Source of the DNA: Sorex araneus
Lineage: Eukaryota; Chordata; Mammalia; Eulipotyphla; Soricidae
Direction: 5' to 3'
NCBI RefSeq assembly: GCF_027595985.1
Contig: NC_073306.1
Coordinates: 155,122,472-155,186,471 of the forward strand
DNA: 64,000 nucleotides
Under the pieces are notes generated by a model, which was not told where the DNA came from, made no database searches, and was given only the letters and a program-made list of their open reading frames with translations. Below are positions 56,591 through 64,000 of the stretch, piece after piece. A program made the translations under genes and the position numbers. Each line of letters begins with the position of its first letter. The stretch's first letter is position 1.

Positions 56591-59276
56591 ACACAGGAGA
56601 ACTGGTACCATGACTTGTCACTTAGACAGTGTGTTATACAGTTTCCTATTTGCACTTATATATCAAGACTATAAGCAATGGCACAAATCACAACAACGTT
56701 CTTATAAATACAAGTGATTTTCAAAATAGCATCTTGTGGTAGCCTGGCAGTTATATGACCAAAAATCACACAGATCATTTTTCTTTTCATACCCAAACCT
56801 AAAGCAGACCAGTTTCAACCAAATGTGTGCAAACTCCACTTTATCAACTCTTCTGCGAATAATCAGAGAAAATTGGACCAGGAACAGGGAAGGTGTCTGT
56901 CTTCATAAGAACTAAAATCCCATGCCAATAAAAATGATACAGAATAAAGTGTTTTGTTTTGACTTCTTTGTTTGACTAAAGTATTTTAAGCCTCAAATGT
57001 ATAATCTCAGAATTAAGTGTCTATCATCCTCATGATGTGAAAGACAATTTGGAATTGATTTTAAAGTATCCAAGGATGCAAAACTAGGGGGAGGGGAATG
57101 GGAAGAAATAGAAAAAAAAAAACCGAAATCTTTCCAAAAATATTCTTCCCACACAACAGTTTTGGAGAATATTGTTAGAGGAAAAAAAACATTTGACACC
57201 CCTTTCCTTAAAGTCATTTCTATTTAGCTGGCCTGAGCTTAAGAAAATGTCATGTTTATTCTGCGGGAATATTTGGGAAGGATGAATTTAACTTGGCTAC
57301 TATGAACGTTGCTTTTGTTGTTTGGGTTTCTTGAATGTTGGTATTTGGGGTAACTTTGTTTTTGGGGGGGTTGCAGGAAGTAAATTTTCATACAGTTTAG
57401 TGGTTATAAGAAACCACCTCCACTGCACTTTCAAGCATTCCACATACTATGTATAATATATATTTTGGCTAGATTTGTTTTCCCAAAACTCAAGAACCTC
57501 TGCATAAGAGTTGCTCAATTTCAGAAAGATTTAAACCGCAGGGAGGATAATTCTAGATGACACAGAACTACAGGGGTTTCTAAGCAAACTGCATATCATT
57601 TCACTTCTCTCATCTGTCTTCAGTCTTCCTTCTGGGGACTTCAATTTCAAAACCACTGTGTTCTGATTTAGCATATGCCTGAACAAGAAGGTGAACTGAT
57701 GTTGTCTCTAATGAATGCAAGACTTGAAGCTGCCACCTCTGATAGTCCCCTTTCTTTCTGATACACACGGACAATGTACAAAGCAGAGTCTCAGCAGAGC
57801 CTGTACTTTGTCCCTGTCAATCTCCGGACATGTTGCCACTTACAACTGATCTAAGCCTAAATCCTACGCAGGTAACACAAGTCTGATTCCAGACCTCATT
57901 TACTATCACAGTCCTCATTTACTAAGTCGTACATGGGAGAATTAAAAGGAGAGGTGACATGAGAAATGATGAATATTTGCAAAAAGTAAGTTTTAGATGT
58001 TCTTTTCCTCATTTTAGCTATCATGATCCATTTAGACATACATGTCTGTAGAGACAATAAAAAAGTAGAATCTAGTTCAGCATGGCAAATTGAACTAGGA
58101 GGTTCTACATGACTCTCCAGTAGAACCGAGGAGAGTTCAATAGCAATGCGACCTACAGAGTGTGGACAGAGTAAAGAGAAACTAAAAAAGAGTAGTGAGA
58201 CATAGATCATTACGAACCCTAGGCCCACAGAACAAGAGAAGGGAGGAAGGAGTCATGTCATGTATGTCATGTTGCATAGCAGCTCTGAACTTCAGAAGAA
58301 AATTGAAGAGGCAGCAGGAGGCCAATCATTCATGTTTCCCCTTTTGCTCTCTTCTTTTCTCCAATCCCTCCTAGTCTCCAGAACAACTAAAAGCCAGAGA
58401 GTAAGGGAGTCAATTTATACTGTCTGTTCAGGTCAGTTCCTTAAGGCACCAGGGTGTGTACTAAAGTACGGTTTACAGGGCCAAGAAGAGAATTTCCTAG
58501 CACAAAGTACACTTTAGACTGTATAAAGAGGAATGATACATGTCAGATGAATCAACAGAGCAATAGATATGAAGCTATCTATTTGGATACTATGAATTCC
58601 TGCAAATCATTTGCATCAAGTCTATGCTAGGTGAAATTGAAACGCTGCTCTCTCACCAAAACCCTTCTAAAACATAAGCTGAAACTATATAGGTAACACT
58701 TTCATGAATAAAAATATTTATTAACCAAAGCCTTGCTTTCTTTCTAAATAAATTGCGTTATACTTGGTGGGAAAGGAGATTTTGCTCTCGGTGTCTTATT
58801 AAAGAGTCATTCTGCTACATTTTCAATTCAGGCTTAGAAATCAGGACTACAAGATTCTGGGAATTACAAAAATGATTGTTTTACCAATAAAAATGGTTTG
58901 GGACTAGACTGGTTGTTTTTTTAAACTGAACTTAAGTCAGAGGATAAACATTCCTGTCCAGGATCTATTATTATTCCAAGTATTGCCATACCAAAAAATA
59001 GTGGACAAAACTAAGTAAAATGAATGCAGCTGCAAGCCTGCACCCTGGAGATAAGCATGGATGGTGTTAATGGACTGAACTACTGAGTCCAGTACTTGGA
59101 TTTTTTTTTCTAGTCTTGATTGACTCTCAGCAATGAAATAAAATTTGGCAAATACCTCATTACCACAATGCTATAATTCCACTGATAGTTGCAATGGGAT
59201 TCTGGCAATGATTGGCTGCTTTTGCAGAAAACCAAGAGGATTTCTCACTGCTTGAGAAGAGTATTAAAAGAAATTG
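56591..59276. other. Large unassigned interval
   Basis: About 2.7 kb nearly free of young SINEs. The 110-codon minus-strand frame at 57896-58228 and the 85-codon plus-strand frame at 58260-58517 show no recognised domain and no convincing splice context. Confidence 0.45.
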
Positions 59277-59430
59277 GGAGTTGGAGAGCTAGAACAGTAG
59301 GTATGGTTGAGCCAGATTCAACCCCCCGGCATCCTATATAGTCCTGATGCATCAACAGTAATTCCTGAGTGCAGAGGGAGGAGTAAACACTAAGAATCAC
59401 TGTGTGAGCCCTCCAAACTAAAAGAGAGTG
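59277..59430 (+). mobile_element. SINE-A, decayed
   Basis: GGGAGTTGGAGAGCTAGAAC, GGCATCCTATATAGTCC and GTAATTCCTGAGTGCAGAGG in order; the head-body junction is shortened. GA-rich DNA follows to 59480. Confidence 0.85.
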
Positions 59431-59694
59431 AGAGAGCAAAAGAGAGCAAGAGAGATAACAAGAGAGGGAGAAGGAGAGATTGTAGCAGTTGTCCTGGGAT
59501 TATCTGCAGTTTCCATGACTGATCAGATTGACTTCAAATTACCAGAAGTGGTCCTATTTACTCTCAATTCCAATATGCTCACCTAAAGTGAGAAAGGTAA
59601 AGAGCATTGGATGAGCCAACACTTGAGGTAGTTTGAATCAGGCTCCATAGGTAAGATGGTTCTCCATTTCCTCTTTTTCTTTTCTTTTCTTTTT

Positions 59695-60100
59695 TGTTGA
59701 TTGACTTTCTGTGAATTACAATACCGTTAATAACAAAGGTTTCTAATGCACATAATTCAACTTCACACCCATCACCAGTGTGCTACCTCCCTCTCCCAAG
59801 AATCCTAATCCCCTTCTTTTACTTCCACCCCCCTGCCACCCCCCTCCCCCTGCACCTCCAATTCAATTGTGTGGACCAATTGTATTACCTTTGGCCTTTG
59901 GCTACCTGTACATCTTTAAATTCCACATATGAGTGAGATCATCCTGTATCTACCACTTTTTTCTGGCTGACTTCACTGAGCTTGATATCCTCCATTCCCA
60001 TGCATGTTGCTGCAAATTGCATGAGTTTGCTCTTTCTTATGTTCATTGCTGCACTTAGCACAACAGTTGAGATACTGAAACAATACAAATGCCCCAATCT
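59695..60100 (-). mobile_element. Older L1 3' end
   Basis: CTTCACACCCATCACCAGTG, a C-rich tract (59827-59850), CACATATGAGTGAGATCATC, TCCCATGCATGTTGCTGC and GTTCATTGCTGCACTTAGC are L1 3' UTR and ORF2 end in reverse. More diverged than the other L1 copies; another subfamily. Confidence 0.85.
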
Positions 60101-60389
60101 TGATGAATGTGGGAAGCTGAGATTCTCTTTTTCAGGTGGGAAAATGATCCTTCTCCCTCATGTTTCAGAAGACAAAGGGTGCAAACTCATTTGCTCACTA
60201 GACTTTAGCCATCCCCATGTATTTCAACTTCTTAAGCTAAATGGTTCTCCTCTCCCTCGTGGTCTTTGCCCATGCCCTTTATTCTACCCAAACCAACCTC
60301 CCCTGGGTTGTCCTGAGAGTCTGGTTTACACATCTCTCTTCTCTTATCCCCATCCTGTTCTCTCTCATCCGGTGGCTGTGAAGTTTTCT

Positions 60390-60515
60390 TGCCCGTTTCT
60401 AGCCAGTCAATTAGGTGAGAGCAGCGGCTTTGTGTGTCTGCTCTGCTCCATCCATAACAAAGGGCCCAGCATGTCATAGACCTTTAATAAATATTTGTTC
60501 AACCCATGAATGAAA
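60390..60515 (+). mobile_element. L2-type 3' end
   Basis: GGCTTTGTGTGTCTGCTCTG, GGGCCCAGCATGTCATAG and TTTAATAAATATTTGTTC give the typical L2 3' terminus order. It covers the end of a 165-codon open frame (59982-60479). Confidence 0.6.
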
Positions 60516-60969
60516 TTCTCATCTGAAGTGAATTATGGAGTAACCACCTCAAGGCCTGTCCTCTTTTCCTTTTTTTAATTTTCCTCATGGGAAATTTTAC
60601 CAAAACTTTCCCAGAGCTTCTGCACTCCTGAGCCCTCTAAGCATGTTTCTAGAATGTCAGACAGTGGTCATTGACCACATTGTCCTACCTGTTACCAACA
60701 GTCACAAACATCAGTGCTAAGAGAGCAAGATGTGTTGAGTGGTGTCTCCAACCACGGAGCTTTATTTTTAGATGGAGCTTGTCATCACTAATTCAAGAAA
60801 GAATTCACTCTTACAACATTCTGTGGCAATTGCAGCTGTCACAGAAAAATCTTCAAGATAGATTAAAGTTACTCACAAGGTAAACTGTTTTAAAAACAAT
60901 TGACACTGAGAAAACTGTCATGCTAAATTGCCTAGTAGTTATCATCAAAATGCCTAAAACTCTAGCAGG
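60516..60969. other. Unassigned DNA
   Basis: No recognised element. Confidence 0.4.
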
Positions 60970-60981
60970 ACCAAATGGTAA

Positions 60982-61233
60982 GCACTGTAGCACTGTCACT
61001 GTCGTCCCATTGTTGATCGATTTGCTTGAGTGGGCACCAGTAACTTCTCCTTTGTGAAACTCGTTGTTACTGTTTTTGGCATATTGAATACACATGGGTA
61101 GCTTGCCAGGCTGTGCCTTGAAGGAGGGATACTCTCAGTAGCTTGCCGAGCTCTCTGAGAGGGACAGAGGAATCAAACCCAGGCCAGCCATGTGCAAGGC
61201 AAACACCCCACTCCTGTGCCATCACTCCAGTCT
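60982..61233 (-). mobile_element. SINE-R with perfect 12-bp TSD
   Basis: GCACTGTAGCACTGTCACTG tail repeats, RTE-derived GATCGATTTGCTTGAGTGGG, GGCATATTGAATACAC, GGTAGCTTGCCAGGC, head to GCCATCACTCCAG. ACCAAATGGTAA occurs at 60970-60981 and 61234-61245. Confidence 0.95.
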
Positions 61234-61245
61234 ACCAAATGGTAA

Positions 61246-61984
61246 AATGAACATTTTCCCATGTTGTTGATGGCCAACTTTTTCTAACTTCTCTGACTCA
61301 TCTTCCTCATTTGGAAGATGAGGTGAACCAAAAACTTGAAGAGATATTGTTATCATAAAATTACTATTTGAATAGATGTGTATATACATGTCTGCATGCA
61401 TTTACATAATTTCCCAGTGTGGTATTTTTAACTAAGTAGTTTATGCATGTATTGCTACACAAAAACATTACAAAAGGTAAAATAGCAAATGATAATGTTA
61501 TTCTCAGAACTATACGTACAATGAGAATTTCAGGGTCAACAGAACCATCAAATAAGAAGAGACATGTCAAGTAGAACAAAAAATATAGCTATGAAAAACA
61601 AGCTAAGAAGGTCACAAACTACACTCAGTAAAATAATTATATAAAAGAGGAAGATATAATGCAAGTAAAATAATAATTTGTCACAGACCTTGATCTCTGT
61701 AAAGTAGCAAAATCTACTGGAAAATATCAGAAATAATAGACACTTTATACTAAGTACATTTTCAAGAACTTCTCTGATTATCAGAATAACAATAGAAATT
61801 ACATTTAGTAAATACACTCTGGGAAATGTTCTTTATTCCCAATAGAAGTCTTATAGGAACCCAAGGGCCATCACCAGCCTTCAAAGACTTACCATGTCTT
61901 GGATATACAGGGGGGTATACCATGTATTCATGGCTGTTTACTTATTAATATATACGTACATACATATATATTTCATTTTCTTGA
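61246..61984. other. Unassigned AT-rich DNA
   Basis: No recognised gene. The minus-strand frame at 61548-61817 is very rich in Leu/Ile/Phe, which reflects AT-rich composition rather than a membrane protein. Confidence 0.45.
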
Positions 61985-62112
61985 TCTAACCCCAGTGTAA
62001 GTTAGTAGTTACTACTAATTTTGTGCTCGGGAGACCATATGTTGTATTGGGATCTAACCGGGTCATCAACATGCAAACAAATACATTAACCCCTGCACTG
62101 TCTGTCCTGTGT
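61985..62112 (-). mobile_element. SINE-A, badly decayed
   Basis: TCGGGAGACCATATGTTG and GGGATCTAACCGGGTCATC are remnants of the body and head in minus orientation. Confidence 0.55.
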
Positions 62113-62447
62113 TCAGAGTAATAATAATTGATAAATTCTATAATCTACTGAGAAAGCATAGGAAGATGGAAGCAGTAAACTTGGAGCCCCACTAAGATTA
62201 TGCATCATTCAATGCATGTGGAAATTTGCCCCAAAGGGATATCTAGGTGTACCAAATGTTTTACTCTGAAATTGGGATTGGATGCATACACAGGAACATA
62301 TTTTCATTTGTCTACCCCAAATATCTGAAAATAAGACAGAAAAACTTAGTGCTGCAAAGAAGAAAAATTTCTAGATGCACCCTAGAATACATCTTTCTTG
62401 CTTGCACTTTTTTTTTCTACCAGCTATTTGTAACTCCACATGGCAAA

Positions 62448-62680
62448 ACTGTCATACCACTATTGTCCCCGTTGTTCATCAGTTTGCTCGAGTGGGCACC
62501 AGTAATGTTTCCATCTTGAGATTTGTTGTTACTGTTTTTGGCATATCAAATACAACACAGGTAGCTTGCCAGACTCTGCCATACAGACGAGATACTCTTG
62601 GTAGCTTGCCGGGCTATCCAAGAGGGACTGAGGAATCGAACACAGGTCAGTTGCGTGGAAGTCAAATGCCCTACAAGCTG
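62448..62680 (-). mobile_element. SINE-R lying directly behind the RTE 3' end
   Basis: CACTATTGTCCCCGTTGTTC, RTE-derived GCTCGAGTGGGCACCAG, GGCATATCAAATACAAC, GTAGCTTGCCGGGC, CGAACACAGGTCAGTTGC. The head stops at GCCCTACAAGCTGC without the usual ATCGCTCCAGCCC. Same orientation as the RTE element that begins about 10 bp to the right. Confidence 0.9.
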
Positions 62681-62690
62681 CTGAGGGTAT

Positions 62691-64000
62691 ATATCACTTG
62701 TATCACTTGTCATCCCATTGATCTTCGATTTGTTCCAGCGGGTGCCAGTAATGTCTCCATTCGTCCCTGTCACATGTTAGTGTAGCCCAATGATATCTCC
62801 TCGCTCTGGGAACAGGAAGAACCTCAAACCTTTAATTCACGGTTTTGATGAAGATGTCTGACCATCTTGTTGGTGGGCGGCCATGCAGTCTTTTGATGTC
62901 CTGTGGAATCAGTCAGTAACAGCTCTAGTCCAACTGTCGTCTCTGGAATTGAATTACGTGTCTGGCCCATCTGATTTTTGATGACTTGGCAAACAAGAAA
63001 GTGTTTCTGAATCTTGACCATCGAAGGAGATCAGAACTCTGGATTCCTTCTCTCACTTGAGTCAAATGTGATACTCCAAGCATAGCTCTTTCGATTCCAT
63101 CTTGGGAGACCCAAATAGCATTCTCATCCTGTTTTCATAGGGCCCAGGTCTCTGAGGCTTATGTTAGTGCAGGAAGAATGGTAGATTTGAAAATATGTGC
63201 CCGGAGTCCGAGGTTCTTTATCCTCTTAACCACTTCTTTGACACTCTTGAAGGCATTCCACGTTGCTCTCTTCCTCCTGCGCAGTTCTGGAGTCCAGTCA
63301 TTCCTCATGTGGAGTTCTTGACGCAGGTATACATAGCTGTTGCATGCAGAGATGATAATTCTGTTGAGAACAAATGTAATTTCAGGGACTAGTTCATTTT
63401 TCATGAACATTGTTTTGGTGAGATTCACCTGCAGTCCCACCTTTCCACACTTGCAGTCGAAGTCGGACAGCATTTGTGCTGCTTGGCTAATGTTTGGTTT
63501 TATGAGAATAATGTCATCAGTGAAGCAGAGGTGGTATAGTTGCCGATTGTCTATCTTCACTCCCATTCCTTCCCATTCCAGTCATTGCATGATGTTCTCA
63601 AGGGTGGCACTGAAGAGTTTCCGTGAAATGATATCACCCTGCCGAACCCCTCTCTTTATGTCAATAATCACTTCCTTGTACAATGGTGAGATCCTGGTGG
63701 TGAATCCGTAACACAGCTCATGGAGGATCTTGATGTACTGAGTTTGAATGTCCTTTAAGACTAGGGCTTCAGTGACTGCTTCAGTCTCAATGGAATCAAA
63801 GGCCTTCTTTAAATCTATGAACCTTAGACAGAGCAGCATCTTGAACTCTCATGAAACTTCAATGAGCTTGGTCAGATCACTGTGTTTGATCATGCTGAAT
63901 CCTTTTTGGAACCTGGCTTGCTTGCATGGTTGTCCTTCATCTAGTGTTCTGCCTATTCTATTCCAGATGACTCAAGTAAACAACTTGTAGATGACAGACA
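62691..64000 (-). mobile_element. RTE-clade LINE, 3' part of the reverse transcriptase ORF (runs off the window)
   Basis: Minus-strand non-LTR retrotransposon ORF with frameshifts and stops. From the window edge: the D-E-G-Q-P-C overlap with the fragment at 43570 (about 63940-63960), motif A F-I-D-L-K-K-A-F-D-S (about 63785-63820), motif B G-V-R-Q-G-D-I-I-S (63625-63655), and motif C as F-T-D-D (about 63510-63525), where the family normally has A before D-D. Then N-L-T-K-T-M-F (63405-63430), W-T-P-E-L-R-R-R-K-R (63265-63300), G-R-P-P-T-R-W-S-D (about 62850-62880), and the C-terminus W-R-H-Y-W-H-P-L-E-Q-I-E-D-Q-W-D-D-K. The stop TGA (62705-62707, minus) falls inside the first terminal repeat AAGTGATACAAGTGATATA, so there is essentially no 3' UTR. 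The sequence does not resemble BovB. Inactive copy. Confidence 0.9.

Noticed and set aside
57896-58228. 110-codon minus-strand open frame as a possible exon
   Set aside because: No recognised domain, no convincing splice sites, composition as in neighbouring noncoding DNA.
59982-60479. 165-codon plus-strand open frame, the longest unassigned one outside L1 and the pseudogene
   Set aside because: Its start is antisense to an old L1 and its end overlaps an L2-like 3' end; no recognised domain.
61548-61817. Hydrophobic 89-residue frame that looks like a membrane protein
   Set aside because: AT-rich DNA read in a T-rich frame; no start context, partner or homologue.

Overview
This is mammalian nuclear DNA, AT-rich and gene-poor, in which almost everything recognisable is a transposable element. 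I see no intact protein-coding gene, no convincing host exon, no functional RNA gene, no CRISPR array and no bacterial-type operon. The dominant repeats are SINEs whose tRNA-like head starts GGGGCTGGAGCGATAGCAC. From memory this family is typical of shrews (Soricidae; Sorex the best guess, genus not proven) or at least Eulipotyphla. L1, MIR, L2 and MaLR LTR fossils confirm a placental mammal.

Names used below. SINE-A: tRNA-like head, a body containing CATCCCATATGGTCCCC, and a poly(A) tail. SINE-R: the same head, a different body and a tail ending in GTGATACAGTGATA repeats. Long RTE-tailed element: a longer unit (up to about 600 bp) sharing the SINE-R tail and part of its body. Composite element: a roughly 0.3-1.1 kb unit with a GC-rich 5' part, a purine tract and an L1-like 3' end plus poly(A).

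Layout. 1-9170: AT-rich DNA with scattered SINEs. 9192-11593: 5'-truncated L1 nested in the target-site duplication of a SINE-A. 12335-15108: long RTE-tailed element, LTR-like block and a second broken L1. 15130-27560: mostly unassigned sequence with a MIR, a MaLR LTR and a DNA-transposon fossil. 27580-30575: composite element, SINE-R, a MORF4L1 processed pseudogene and an L1 tail. 30596-39625: dense SINEs, L1 tails, a 118-bp inverted repeat and a microsatellite born inside a SINE. 39795-41725: two head-to-tail composite elements. 43570-44270: a piece of an RTE-clade LINE joined to an L1 piece. 46304-50850: SINEs, a palindrome, a twin-primed L1 and a SINE nested in a long RTE-tailed element. 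50851-62680: mostly unassigned, with some young SINEs. 62691-64000: the 3' part of an RTE-clade reverse transcriptase gene on the minus strand, running off the window.

Main result. The window holds both halves of a LINE/SINE partnership. The last codons, stop codon and terminal repeats of the RTE element at 62691-62770 match the 3' tail of every SINE-R and long RTE-tailed element: 44 of 52 positions by eye against the copy at 36948-37000. The SINE tail still translates into the RTE C-terminus. The same tRNA-like head also occurs with a poly(A) tail (SINE-A), as expected for L1 mobilisation. One head thus appears to have been used with two retrotransposition machineries, and the target-site duplications differ between the two classes. 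The RTE protein does not read like BovB, so a separate and possibly horizontal origin is worth testing.
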